Source of the DNA: Rhodospirillales bacterium
GTDB lineage: Bacteria > Pseudomonadota > Alphaproteobacteria > Dongiales > Dongiaceae
Direction: 5' to 3'
DNA: 64,000 nt
NCBI GenBank assembly: GCA_009885795.1
Contig: VFKA01000012.1
Coordinates: 1-64,000, forward strand
Part shown: piece after piece, positions 42,352 through 50,896 of the stretch
Position numbering within the stretch: the first letter of the stretch is position 1
Layout: each line of letters starts with the position of its first letter
Program-made: the position numbers and the translations under genes
The notes under the pieces: model-generated
Told to the model about the DNA's origin: nothing
The model's input: the letters and a program-made list of their open reading frames with translations, nothing else
Databases searched by the model: none

Positions 42352-43350
42352 CTAAGGAAGCGCGTCGACGAGCGGCCCGACGCCATCGCGCACCGGATCG
42401 ACGGCCGGCAGGCCGAGCCGGTCGGATGTTTCCTTCAGCACACGGCTGGCCGCGATCGTATCGAGAGCCGAGGTGTTGATGGCGATCCCGATGCAGCGCG
42501 CCGCCGGATTGGTGAGGCGCGCCAGGGATTCGTTCAGCGCGATGCAGGCCTTGAGATCGGGCAGCGGCGCGTGCGGCAGACCGCGCATGTGCCGCCTCGT
42601 GGGTTCGTGGCACATGACGAGGGCGTCGGCTTGCGCGCCGTGAAGCAGCCCGAGGCTGACGCCGGCGTAGGACGCGTGAAAGAGCGACCCCTGGCCCTCG
42701 ATCAGGTCCCAGTGATCCGGGTCGTTGTCGGGCGACAGAAATTCGACGGCGCCGGAGATGAAGTCGGCCACGACCGCGTCGATGGAGACGCCCTCGCCGG
42801 CGATGAAGATGCCGGTCTGGCCGGTGGCGCGAAAATCGGCCTTGAGGCCGCGCCGGCGCATCTCGCGTTCGAGCGCCAGCGCCGTGTACATCTTGCCGAT
42901 GGAACAATCGGTGCCGACGGTGAGGAGGCGCTTGCCCGCGCGCCTGGCGCCGGTCCCGACCTCGAAATCGCGCGTCGGATGGCGCACATCGTGGAGCGCG
43001 CGGCCGAGCTTTGCCGCCGTTGCGGCTACTTCCGGAATGTCCGTGAGACGGCGATGCAGGCCGCTGGCGAGATCGAGCCCGAGTTCGAGCGCCTGCAGCA
43101 GCAGCGGAACCCAAGCAGCATCGATCACCCCGCCGCGATTGGCGACCCCGACGATCATGGTCTTGACCCCGGCCGCCGCCGCCTGCTCCAGGGTCATGTC
43201 GGGAAGCTTAAGATCGGCCTTGCAGCCCGGCAGGCGGAGTTGCCCCACGCACCATTCGGGGCGCCAGTAGGCAATGCCCTGGGCGGTCTTGGCGGCGAGC
43301 TCGTCGCGCGCGTCGCCGAGGAACAGGAGATAGGGTCGTCGAAGGTTCAT
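42352..43350 (-). CDS. dgcN: DUF1611-family protein, DgcN-like D-glutamate N-acetyltransferase
   Basis: The 332-residue product matches DUF1611: RRPYLLFLGDARDELAAKTAQG, GVANRGGVIDAAW, DVRHPTRDFEVGTG, a P-loop-like TVGTDCSIGKMYTALALERE, RATGQTGIFIAGEGVSIDAVVADF and LIEGQGSLFHASYAGVSLGLL. DgcN proteins of marine and soil bacteria acetylate D-glutamate as the first step of its catabolism together with DgcA. The two genes are 9 bases apart in an operon. A deacetylase to finish the route is not next to them. Confidence 0.87.
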   Translation of the reverse strand: MNLRRPYLLFLGDARDELAAKTAQGIAYWRPEWCVGQLRLPGCKADLKLPDMTLEQAAAAGVKTMIVGVANRGGVIDAAWVPLLLQALELGLDLASGLHRRLTDIPEVAATAAKLGRALHDVRHPTRDFEVGTGARRAGKRLLTVGTDCSIGKMYTALALEREMRRRGLKADFRATGQTGIFIAGEGVSIDAVVADFISGAVEFLSPDNDPDHWDLIEGQGSLFHASYAGVSLGLLHGAQADALVMCHEPTRRHMRGLPHAPLPDLKACIALNESLARLTNPAARCIGIAINTSALDTIAASRVLKETSDRLGLPAVDPVRDGVGPLVDALP

Positions 43351-43465
43351 GGGCCGGGCCTGGTTACGCGGCCATCTCTATCCTATCGCCGCGCGGGATT
43401 GTCGAGTCCGGGTCTTGCCCTGACGTTATAACATCTGTATAGCCTGGTCTTCAGGAAGGTGGCCC

Positions 43466-43696
43466 ATGAAGCGTACCCTCAAAGTCCGAAAGATCGGCAA
43501 TTCGTATGGTCTTATCCTGAACAAGGAGGTGCTGGACGCGCTTGGCGTCGGCGAAGGCGAAGCCTTGTTTGTCGTGCGCACGCCCGACGGGGTGCGGCTT
43601 ACGCCCTACGATCCCGACTTTGCCGCCGTGATGGAATCCAACCGTGACTACATGCGCCGGCATCGCAACGCACTGCGCGAGCTGGCCAAGCGGTGA
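43466..43696 (+). CDS. AbrB/MazE-type antitoxin
   Basis: The 76-residue product opens with a swapped-hairpin AbrB DNA-binding domain (KVRKIGNSYGLILNKEVLDALGVGEGE) and ends in a helical, charged tail (YMRRHRNALRELAKR) that should neutralise the toxin. The ATG follows AGGAAGGTGG. Its end overlaps the next gene by 4 bases (GTGA), the usual antitoxin-first order; it probably represses its own promoter. Confidence 0.9.
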   Translation: MKRTLKVRKIGNSYGLILNKEVLDALGVGEGEALFVVRTPDGVRLTPYDPDFAAVMESNRDYMRRHRNALRELAKR

Positions 43697-44091
43697 GACG
43701 CCCGCGCTGGCTGACGCGTGACATGGTGCTGGCGATCCACGACGAGGCGCTGGCCGCCTTCGGCGGCCTGGACGGCATGCGCGACGCGGGGCTTCTGGAC
43801 AGCGCTCTGGCGCGGCCGATGAACTTGCACGCCTACGAGGTCAAGCGGTCGGTGTTCGAATTGGCGGCCGCGCTGTGTTGGGGTCTCGCGCGCGATCACC
43901 CGTTCCTCGATGCCAATAAGCGCACGGCGCTGCTGTCGGCGCGGGCATTCCTCTTTCTCAACGGCTACGCGTTCGAGCCGACCGAGGGGGACGAGGTCGA
44001 AATGCTGATGGGGGTCGCCGGCGGACGGATCGACGAAGCCAGGCTTGCAGCCTGGTTCGCTGAGTTTTCTGAGAAGATCGGAGGGCAGTGA
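43693..44091 (+). CDS. doc: Doc-family toxin (death-on-curing, Fic fold)
   Basis: The 132-residue product has the Doc/Fic core HPFLDANKRTALLSA (about residue 72), preceded by LTRDMVLAIHDEALAAFGG and DAGLLDSALARPMNLHAY. Doc phosphorylates elongation factor Tu and so stops translation. The lysine in ANKR, in place of the ANGR glycine of AMP-adding Fic proteins, marks Doc-type activity. The start is GTG 43693 inside the antitoxin stop. The module is complete and likely functional. Confidence 0.92.
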   Translation: MRRPRWLTRDMVLAIHDEALAAFGGLDGMRDAGLLDSALARPMNLHAYEVKRSVFELAAALCWGLARDHPFLDANKRTALLSARAFLFLNGYAFEPTEGDEVEMLMGVAGGRIDEARLAAWFAEFSEKIGGQ

Positions 44092-44143
44092 ACACCAGCT
44101 TCCGGTCGGGCCATGCGGTACGGCGCGCGGTAACACGCAATCG

Positions 44144-44722
44144 TCACCGCTGACGGTCTATCCGTTTTTCCTGGCCGTCGCTGGCCCCCAACAACAACTT
44201 GACTGCGGTCGTGACCACGTCGTTTTCGTAGGGGCTGTCCTTTGTTTCGGCAAGGCGGTTTTTTATCCAGGACGGGCCGTAGAGAGAGGCGTCGAGTGCG
44301 CACAGCCGTTCGGCGAGTTGTTTTTCGTTGCATTGATACAGTTGTGCCGCCGCGAGCCAGATTTCGATCATGGGTTTTTGCTTGGGTATGAGTCCAAGAC
44401 GCGTAAGGTCACGCCTCAAGGCTTGAAAGACGACCGGTCGGAGGCGCTTTTCAACGAACAACTTGTATCGCTTATTATTCCTATTATGCTCAGCGAAGCT
44501 GTCAAGTTTAACTCCGCCCTTATGCATGTATGCTTTGCACTCGACGACGCGTATTAGGTTCTTGCCCGGTCTATAGGCCACAATATCGAGTTCCCATCGC
44601 CTCATCGTGGGCCTTTCGATTTTCAACGCTTCCTTGGCCGTCAGCGGCACCCAATAGGGGCTGCGCGTCCACCATCCTTCCCTCTGCAACAGGTTGGCGA
44701 CTATCGTCTCGAATACCTGCAT
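44144..44722 (-). CDS. PD-(D/E)XK nuclease-like protein of unknown role
   Basis: The 192-residue product has a restriction-endonuclease-like core: an N-terminal helix with E5, D46 in WELDIVAY, and E61-x-K63 in VVECKAY, followed by MHKGGVKLDSF. The spacing fits a PD-(D/E)XK active site, as in Mrr or Holliday-junction-resolvase-like enzymes. The remainder is helical (IEIWLAAAQLYQCNEKQLAERL). No methyltransferase or helicase partner is next to it. It lies 52 bases from doc, convergent with it. G+C content is lower than that of neighbouring genes, which suggests acquisition. Confidence 0.7.
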   Translation of the reverse strand: MQVFETIVANLLQREGWWTRSPYWVPLTAKEALKIERPTMRRWELDIVAYRPGKNLIRVVECKAYMHKGGVKLDSFAEHNRNNKRYKLFVEKRLRPVVFQALRRDLTRLGLIPKQKPMIEIWLAAAQLYQCNEKQLAERLCALDASLYGPSWIKNRLAETKDSPYENDVVTTAVKLLLGASDGQEKRIDRQR

Positions 44723-44788
44723 GCTTATTCTCCTCGAATACCGGTCCGGGTCGGCGCCCGCGATCGTGTGACGCAGACTCCGTCTATT

Positions 44789-47700
44789 CTACCTGAAATC
44801 CCGCGAGGGAAAGGCGGGGTCGCGCGCCCCGTCGCGTCCCCCGGCGCCCGTGGCGGCGCGATCGGGCCGCGCGAGGCGGCGCAAGTGGAACGAGAGATCG
44901 ACGAGACGCTCGGCGATGACGTGGATGACGATGCCTTCCTTCTGCAGCTTGCCGGTGACGCCCATGAGGGTGGCGCCGAGCACGACGCGCCGGAAGCGCT
45001 CGAAGGTCCTGGACCAGACGATGACGTTGGCGACACCGGTCTCGTCCTCGAGCGTGGCGAAGATGACTCCCGACGCGGTTCCCGGCCGCTGGCGCACCAG
45101 CACCAGCCCCGCGACGGAGACCCGCGCGCCGTCGGGCGTGTCGGCCAGGCGCGCCGCCGGCACGTAGTTCCCGGGATCGAGGTCCCCGCGCAGAAGCGCC
45201 AACGGGTGGCGTTTCAGCGACAACCGCAGGTGCCGGTAATCCTCGGCCACGTGTTCGCCCATGGTCATGGGCGGAAGCGCCACGGCCGCCTCCGCGCCCT
45301 GGTCGTTCTCCTCGCCCATGGCGGCGAAGAGCGGCAGCGGCGCAAGCGGCAGGCCCTTCACCGTCCACAACGCCTCGCGCCGGTCGAGACCCATGGAGCG
45401 GAAGGCATCGGCGCGCGCCAGGGTCTCGAGAGCGGCGGCTTTAAGTCCGCTCCGGCGCCACAACGCCAGCGGATCGCCGAAGCCGTTGGCACGCGCGGCC
45501 ACGAGGCGGGCGGCGTCCACCTCGGAGAAGCCCTTGATCTGGCGGAAGCCAAGGCGCAACGCATCCGGCTCCAGCGTGCAATCCCACTCGCTCATGTTGA
45601 CATCGGGGGCGCGGACCTCGACGCCGTGGGCGATGGCATCGCGCACGATCTGCGCCGGGGCATAAAAACCCATGGGCTGGCTGTTCAAAAGCGCACAGGC
45701 GAAGACGGCCGGGTAATGCCTTTTCATCCAGGCCGAGACATAGACCAGGAGCGCGAAGCTGGCGGCGTGGCTTTCCGGGAACCCGTATTCGCCGAAGCCC
45801 TCGATCTGCTTGAAGCAGCGCTCGGCGAACTCGCGCCCGTAGCCGCGCGCGACCATGCCTTCGACCAGCTTCGCCTGGAAGGTGTGGATGGTCCCCATCT
45901 TCCGGAAGGTGGCCATGGCGCGGCGCAATTGATCCGCCTCCCCCGGTGTGAAGCCGGCGGCGACGATGGCGATGCGCATGGCCTGCTCTTGAAAGAGCGG
46001 CACGCCCAGCGTCTTGCCCAGGACCGCCTCCAGCTCGGGCGAGGGATATTCGACCGGCTCCTCGCCGCTTCGCCGGCGCAGATAGGGATGCACCATGTCG
46101 CCCTGGATCGGCCCCGGCCGCACGATCGCCACCTCGATCACGAGATCGTAGAAGCAGCGCGGGAGCAGGCGCGGCAGCATGCTCATCTGGGCCCGGCTTT
46201 CCACCTGGAAGACGCCGATGGAATCGGCCGCGCACAGCATGTCGTAGACGGCCGGATCCTCGGGCGGGACCGAGGCGAGGTCGAGGGTGCTGCCGTAATG
46301 GCGGCCGAGCAGGGCAAAGCCCTTGGCCAGGCAGGTGAGCATGCCGAGCCCCAGCACGTCGACCTTGAGGATGCCGAGCGCGTCGAGATCGTCCTTGTCC
46401 CATTCGATGACCGTCCGGTTCGCCATGGCCGCGTTTTCGATCGGCACCAGTTCGCACAAGGGTCCGCGCGATATCACAAAGCCGCCGACGTGCTGGGAGA
46501 GATGGCGCGGGGTGCCGCAAAGCTGGTTCGCCAGATCGAGGGCAAGCGCGAGGCGGCCGCTCGAGGGATCGAGGCCGAGCGCCCTCGCCTCGGCCGGCGG
46601 CACGCCCTCGCGGCTCCAGCCCCAGATCTGGCCGGCGAGCAAGCCCACGGTATCCTCGGAGAGGCCCATGGCCTTGCCGGCCTCGCGGATGGAAAGGCGC
46701 GCGCGGTATCGGATCACCATGGCGGCGAGCCCGGCGCGCTCGCGGCCGTATTTTTCATAGATGTACTGGATCACCTCCTCGCGCCGCTCATGCTCGAAAT
46801 CCACGTCGATGTCGGGCGGCTCGTTGCGCGCGGCGCTGACGAAGCGCTCGAACAAAAGGTCGTGGCGGGCGGGATCGACGGCGGTGATGCCGAGGCAGAA
46901 GCACACCGCCGAATTGGCCGCCGAGCCGCGGCCCTGGGCGAGGATGCCGCGGCTCCTAGCGAAGCGCACGATGTCATGGACGGTGAGGAAATAGGGCGCG
47001 TAGCGAAGCTGGCCGATGAGCGCGAGCTCATGGCGGATCGTTGCCTCGACCGCCGGCGGCACGCCGCCGGGATAGCGGACGCGGGCACCCACCCGCGTCA
47101 GCCGCTCGAGCGCCTCTTGCGCGCTTTCGCCTTCGGCCGCCACCTCGTCCGGGTACTCGTAAGCCAGTTCGTCGAGATTGAAGGTGCAAACCCGCGCGAT
47201 TTCGACCGTGCGCGCGAGCGCCTCGGGGTAACGGGCGAAGAGCCGCGCCATCTCGGCCGGCGATTTCAGGCGCCGCTCGGCGTTGGGAGAGAGGCGGTAG
47301 CCGGCCTCGTCGATGGTGCAATGGGAACGAATGCAGGCAAGCGTGTCGGCCAGCGGCCGGCGGCCGGCCTCGTGCATGCGCGCGTCGTTGACGGCGACGA
47401 GCGGGGTTCCACGCCGCCGGCCAAGATCGTCGAGCGCGGCCAGGCGCCGATCGTCGTCGCCGCGCAGGTGGTGATGGCCGGCAAGATAGGCGCGGCCCGG
47501 AAACGCCTCGGCGAGGCGGGTGAGGGCGATGGCGATGGTCTCGCAAGGGCCAATCTCCGGCGGGAGCGCGATGGCGACCTGGCCCTCGGCATGGTCGAGG
47601 ACATCGTCGAGCGTCAGATGGCACTCACCCTTGGGCGCGCGCCGCTTGCCGAGGGTGAGGAGGCGCGCGAGGCGCCCATAGGCGGCGCGGCCGGTGGGAT

Positions 47701-47938
47701 AGAGGAGCAGGCTTGGCGCATCGGCGAGATCGAGCCTTGCGCCGACGATGAATTTGACGCCGGCGGCCTTGGCCGCCTGGTGCGCGCGCACGATGCCGGC
47801 GAGGCTGTTGCGGTCGGTGAGCGCCACGGCCTCGAGGCCGAGCGCCGCCGCGGTCTCGATCAACTCATGCGGATGCGAGGCGCCGGCGAGAAAGCTGAAA
47901 TTGCTCGCGACCTGCAGCTCGGCGTAGGCGGGGGGCAT
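44789..47938 (-). CDS. dnaE2: Error-prone DNA polymerase III alpha subunit 2
   Basis: The 1049-residue product has an N-terminal PHP domain ([41 protein letters not shown]) and a C-family polymerase core with the catalytic aspartates in [25 protein letters not shown]. It also has a helix-hairpin-helix region (GFREIKGF-like [18 protein letters not shown]) and an OB fold ([36 protein letters not shown]). It carries out translesion synthesis after DNA damage with ImuA and ImuB. It is last in the imuA-imuB-dnaE2 series, 183 bases after imuB, with a repeat element in the gap. Confidence 0.96.
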   Translation of the reverse strand: MPPAYAELQVASNFSFLAGASHPHELIETAAALGLEAVALTDRNSLAGIVRAHQAAKAAGVKFIVGARLDLADAPSLLLYPTGRAAYGRLARLLTLGKRRAPKGECHLTLDDVLDHAEGQVAIALPPEIGPCETIAIALTRLAEAFPGRAYLAGHHHLRGDDDRRLAALDDLGRRRGTPLVAVNDARMHEAGRRPLADTLACIRSHCTIDEAGYRLSPNAERRLKSPAEMARLFARYPEALARTVEIARVCTFNLDELAYEYPDEVAAEGESAQEALERLTRVGARVRYPGGVPPAVEATIRHELALIGQLRYAPYFLTVHDIVRFARSRGILAQGRGSAANSAVCFCLGITAVDPARHDLLFERFVSAARNEPPDIDVDFEHERREEVIQYIYEKYGRERAGLAAMVIRYRARLSIREAGKAMGLSEDTVGLLAGQIWGWSREGVPPAEARALGLDPSSGRLALALDLANQLCGTPRHLSQHVGGFVISRGPLCELVPIENAAMANRTVIEWDKDDLDALGILKVDVLGLGMLTCLAKGFALLGRHYGSTLDLASVPPEDPAVYDMLCAADSIGVFQVESRAQMSMLPRLLPRCFYDLVIEVAIVRPGPIQGDMVHPYLRRRSGEEPVEYPSPELEAVLGKTLGVPLFQEQAMRIAIVAAGFTPGEADQLRRAMATFRKMGTIHTFQAKLVEGMVARGYGREFAERCFKQIEGFGEYGFPESHAASFALLVYVSAWMKRHYPAVFACALLNSQPMGFYAPAQIVRDAIAHGVEVRAPDVNMSEWDCTLEPDALRLGFRQIKGFSEVDAARLVAARANGFGDPLALWRRSGLKAAALETLARADAFRSMGLDRREALWTVKGLPLAPLPLFAAMGEENDQGAEAAVALPPMTMGEHVAEDYRHLRLSLKRHPLALLRGDLDPGNYVPAARLADTPDGARVSVAGLVLVRQRPGTASGVIFATLEDETGVANVIVWSRTFERFRRVVLGATLMGVTGKLQKEGIVIHVIAERLVDLSFHLRRLARPDRAATGAGGRDGARDPAFPSRDFR

Positions 47939-47967
47939 GGGCAGGGCTATCGCATATGCAACTTCCC

Positions 47968-48080
47968 CATCCTTCGAGACGGCCGCTTCGCGGCCTCCTC
48001 AGGATGAGGAATTTCGCGATGGTTATTGGACGGCCTCACCTTGAGGAGCGCCCGTTAGGGCGCGTCTCGAAGGGCGAGGC
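47968..48080. repeat. CTTCGAGACG inverted-repeat element between imuB and dnaE2
   Basis: The arms CATCCTTCGAGACG (47968-47981) and CGCGTCTCGAAGGG (48061-48074) are inverted. The inner segments CCTCAGGATGAGG and CCTCACCTTGAGG, plus two small GC hairpins, lie between them. It is non-coding and splits the SOS operon. A fragment similar to its TTGAGGAGCGCCC part recurs at 55770-55785. Confidence 0.8.
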
Positions 48081-48121
48081 CGTCACATGCGGTAGCCCTG
48101 GGATCTTGGGCGTCAACCCCG

Positions 48122-49678
48122 TCAACCGAACAGCCCGTGCAGGTACCAGCGCGAGGGGGAGGGCGCATCGACTTCGCGGTAGAGCCAGTAGCGGCGCCCC
48201 TCCTCGTCCTCGAAGCGGACGTAATCGCGCGCGCGCGCCGCATCGCGCCACCATTCGCCGGCGATGCGCTCCGGCCCTTCCAGGCGCCGGGCGCGCCGGG
48301 TAAGCCCGCGCCAGGCGAACGATAGCGGGGCGTCCGATGTCTCCTCCACCGTCACCGGCTCGGGCCGGGCGAGGAGCCGCAGGGGGCGCGGCGGCAAGGC
48401 CGGCCAGGACGCGACCGCGCGGGAGGTAGGCAAATCTTCCGCCGCCGGCACGGTCATGACGGCGCGTTCGGGCCAGTGGCTCGCGCGCGGCGCCGGGCGG
48501 ACGAGGGCGGCGAAGCCGAGGCGGTTGCCGAGCCGGTCGATGAGCGCGGAAAGATCGCCGGCCGCGCCGGGGGCGTTTCTTTCCATGGGTCCGGTTGCTA
48601 GGACTTCTTGCCGGGCGGGCGCGGGCTCGACGCGCGGGGCCGTCAGCACCATGATCTCGACGCCGAAGCCGGGATCGAGGCGCTCGAGGCGCTGGGCGAA
48701 GAGGCGTGAGATCGCCGCCACGTCGCGGCTAGGCCGGCTCGTGCCGACGGAAGCGCGCTCCACGGCGCCATCGACCCGGTAGAGCGCGAGCTCGACCCGC
48801 CTCGCGCCCTGCCCCGCCGCCTCGAGATCCTGGCACAGTTCACGGAGCAGCCGGCCGAGACCGGCGGCGATGCCATCGGCATGCGCGATCGGCTCGGGGC
48901 AGAGCAGCCGCGCCTGATGCGCGGCCGGGGCCAGGCGCGGCGCGATCGGCTCGGCCGCGCGGCCCAGCGCCCGGTCGAGTTGCAGGCCCGGTTGCGGACC
49001 GAAGCGGCGCCTGAGCGCGGCGCGGGCGAGCTGATCGAGATCGCCCACCAGGCGCAGGCCGAGGCGGTCGAGCTCGCGCACCATGGCCGGCGCCAGACGC
49101 AACGCCGCCGCCGGCAGCTTCATCAAGGCCCGGCCCTCTCCTCCCGGCGCCACGACGGCGCCATCGCCGCCGGCAAAGCGCGCCACCGCCCAGGCGGCGC
49201 CGGCGGTGTCGGCGATCCCGGCGCGCGCGCCATAGCCGAAGGCGCCGAGACGGCGCACCAGATCGCCGATGAGCGCTTCCTCGCCGCCGAAGAGATGCGC
49301 GCAGCCGGCGATGTCGAGCCACAGGCCGGCGCCGTTGCCGGCATCGTCGGTTTCGATCGCGACCCAGGGCGTATAGCGCTGGCACCAATCGGCGAGCCGG
49401 GCGAGCGCCTCGGCGTCGCCGCGCGCGTCGGCGGGGCGCACGTCGAGACCGGGGACGAGGGCGCGGGCATTGGCGAGCGAGTGGCCGGGCGCGATGCCGG
49501 CCGCCGCGGCCAGCGCATCGGCGGCGACGACCGACCGGACAAGCTCGGCGCGCGCGGCGGTGACGAGCGGGCGCGGCCGGGAGGGAAGCGGCGCAGGCCC
49601 CCCGTCCCCGCCCGCCTCACGCCGCCGACGCTGCCGGTCCGTCGCGAAGCACGGCAACCACAGCGAGACTGCCCGCAT
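48122..49678 (-). CDS. imuB: ImuB, catalytically inactive Y-family polymerase homologue
   Basis: The 518-residue product starts MRAVSLWLPCFATDRQ and follows the Y-family layout (LANARALVPGLDVRPAD, WVAIETDDAGNGAGLWLDIAGCAHLFGGEEAL). Acidic catalytic residues of the palm are missing in the usual positions, as in other ImuB proteins. ImuB bridges ImuA, the beta clamp and DnaE2 in the mutasome. The start ATG 49678 lies inside imuA (62-base overlap). The C-terminal DRARDYVRFEDEEGRRYWLYRE-like region and HGLFG end are conserved features of ImuB. Confidence 0.94.
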   Translation of the reverse strand: MRAVSLWLPCFATDRQRRRREAGGDGGPAPLPSRPRPLVTAARAELVRSVVAADALAAAAGIAPGHSLANARALVPGLDVRPADARGDAEALARLADWCQRYTPWVAIETDDAGNGAGLWLDIAGCAHLFGGEEALIGDLVRRLGAFGYGARAGIADTAGAAWAVARFAGGDGAVVAPGGEGRALMKLPAAALRLAPAMVRELDRLGLRLVGDLDQLARAALRRRFGPQPGLQLDRALGRAAEPIAPRLAPAAHQARLLCPEPIAHADGIAAGLGRLLRELCQDLEAAGQGARRVELALYRVDGAVERASVGTSRPSRDVAAISRLFAQRLERLDPGFGVEIMVLTAPRVEPAPARQEVLATGPMERNAPGAAGDLSALIDRLGNRLGFAALVRPAPRASHWPERAVMTVPAAEDLPTSRAVASWPALPPRPLRLLARPEPVTVEETSDAPLSFAWRGLTRRARRLEGPERIAGEWWRDAARARDYVRFEDEEGRRYWLYREVDAPSPSRWYLHGLFG

Positions 49679-50327
49679 CCGACCACTCCATGAGCCAGCC
49701 GCCCGGCCGGCCGCCGCGGCATGCGCGCAACTGCACGCGCCAGCGCGACGGTCCGGGTAGAACGTCGAGGGAACCCGCACCGCTCGGCGCCGAAGACACC
49801 TGCCAGCGCGTGACCGCCGTGGTGGAAGTGCCATGGCGGCGCAGCAGCAGGCCCACCGTGCCCCCGGCCTCGGCCGCGAGCTGCAGCCGGCGGCTTGCCG
49901 TCGCATCGAGGCTGTCCACCTCGCCCAGCACGGCGGCAAGGTCGCGGCAGCGCAAGGCCTCCTCCATCGCCCATAACCGGTCGGCCGGGCGGGGGATCGT
50001 CGCCAGGATTATTCGCTCCGGATCGAGACCGAAGGCCCGCAGGCCGTGAGCATAGGGCGGCGCGCCATCCTCCGGCCGGCACCACAACACCGGCTTGCCG
50101 GCCGGCAGGCAGGAGAGCAGGGCGGCGCAGAAGCCGTCGGCAGCGCCGTCATCCGCTTCGCCTGCGACCTCGTGCAGGCAGCCGAGCGCCAGCCCTCCGC
50201 CCAAGGCCGCATCGACCGCGGAGAGGCCGAGGGGAAGGCGCCTGATTCCGGCTTCCATGCCGCGGAGACGGCGGCGGAGCTCCATCAGGCGGCCTTCCGC
50301 CTCGGGGGGGATTGTCGAGCCATCCAT
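49617..50327 (-). CDS. imuA: ImuA, SOS mutagenesis accessory protein (RecA/SulA-like)
   Basis: The product of about 236 residues has a RecA-like layout: LPLGLSAVDAALGGGLALGCLHEVAGEADDG in place of a Walker A, then PVLWCRPEDG and DLAAVLGEVDSLDATASRRLQLAAEAGG. ImuA links ImuB to RecA in translesion synthesis. I prefer ATG 50327 (MDGSTIPPE), which follows AGGGAG, over ATG 50345, which abuts the LexA box and has no ribosome binding site. It is the first gene of the SOS operon. Confidence 0.93.
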   Translation of the reverse strand: MDGSTIPPEAEGRLMELRRRLRGMEAGIRRLPLGLSAVDAALGGGLALGCLHEVAGEADDGAADGFCAALLSCLPAGKPVLWCRPEDGAPPYAHGLRAFGLDPERIILATIPRPADRLWAMEEALRCRDLAAVLGEVDSLDATASRRLQLAAEAGGTVGLLLRRHGTSTTAVTRWQVSSAPSGAGSLDVLPGPSRWRVQLRACRGGRPGGWLMEWSDAGSLAVVAVLRDGPAASAA

Positions 50328-50345
50328 GGTTTCATTCTCCCTCAT

Positions 50346-50360
50346 GTTCGTGTTTTGTTC
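50346..50360. promoter_or_regulatory. LexA (SOS) box, alphaproteobacterial type
   Basis: GTTC-GTGTTTT-GTTC is an exact match to the GTTC-N7-GTTC direct repeat bound by LexA in alphaproteobacteria. It lies 18 bases upstream of the preferred imuA start, where a bound repressor would block the promoter. This explains the regulation of imuA-imuB-dnaE2. Confidence 0.9.
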
Positions 50361-50782
50361 TATACAAAACCGAACCCTAAGTCAAGCCCCCCAGCGAAAA
50401 AACCGAATCCAGTCAATCCACCCCATGTCCAGCGGGGAATGCCGCTTGGCGGGGGTGGCAGGCGAAACGGGATGATCGAACCATATCGGATCGCGGCCCG
50501 GAAAATTCCAGGGCAATTCCTTCCGGCAAGACGGATCGCGTTTGCCCAACCTTCCGCCAATCGTTAACCTTGGCTTCAAGCCGGTCGAAAGGGGCCTTGA
50601 TGACCAAGCGGGCGCGGGCGGCGGCGGCAAGACGCCTACAAGTGTAGAATTGACAGTGCACGAAATTGAATCCTTGCGTCGGATGCCGCTGCGCGCAAGA
50701 AGCTGCGGTGTCCATGGGGGACGAGGTGGAGCGGCGAATGGTTCAACATGCCGTCACGGTAGATATGTCGTGATTCCTATTT
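50361..50782. other. Intergenic stretch upstream of imuA
   Basis: This region holds no gene I can support. Open frames on both strands (about 50413-50715 minus and 50542-50784 plus) overlap, are compositionally odd and have no ribosome binding site or family motif. The AT-rich TCTATACAAAAC near 50360-50370 probably contains the imuA promoter -35/-10 region. Confidence 0.5.
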
Positions 50783-50838
50783 AATGCACTGTCACCGAAA
50801 TTCCCGAAATTCCTGTCACCGAAATTCACCGAAATTTC
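50783..50838. repeat. Left arm of a 1.04-kb terminal-inverted-repeat unit
   Basis: The arm starts with AATGCACTGTCACCG, which is the exact reverse complement of 51808-51822. It continues as short repeats of CGAAATTC with an internal second GTCACCG. The right arm has the same order of words in inverted orientation, with CGTAATCC in place of CGAAATTC. Confidence 0.85.
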
Positions 50839-50896
50839 AAGTGCACTCCACTCCGACCAACCGATTCATTCGACTCACAAAGTCCCCGGACGGACA

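Noticed and set aside
43440-44143. Doc gene as an AMP-adding Fic enzyme
   Set aside because: The core reads HPFLDANKR with lysine, the Doc-type motif, and an AbrB-type antitoxin overlaps it.
48122-49939. Longer ImuB frame starting at 49939
   Set aside because: The added residues are low-complexity shadow of imuA; the family start MRAVSLWLPCF is at 49678.
50413-50784. Two opposing ORFs of 80-100 codons in the gap above imuA
   Set aside because: They have no ribosome binding site, overlap each other, and show odd composition and no motif.
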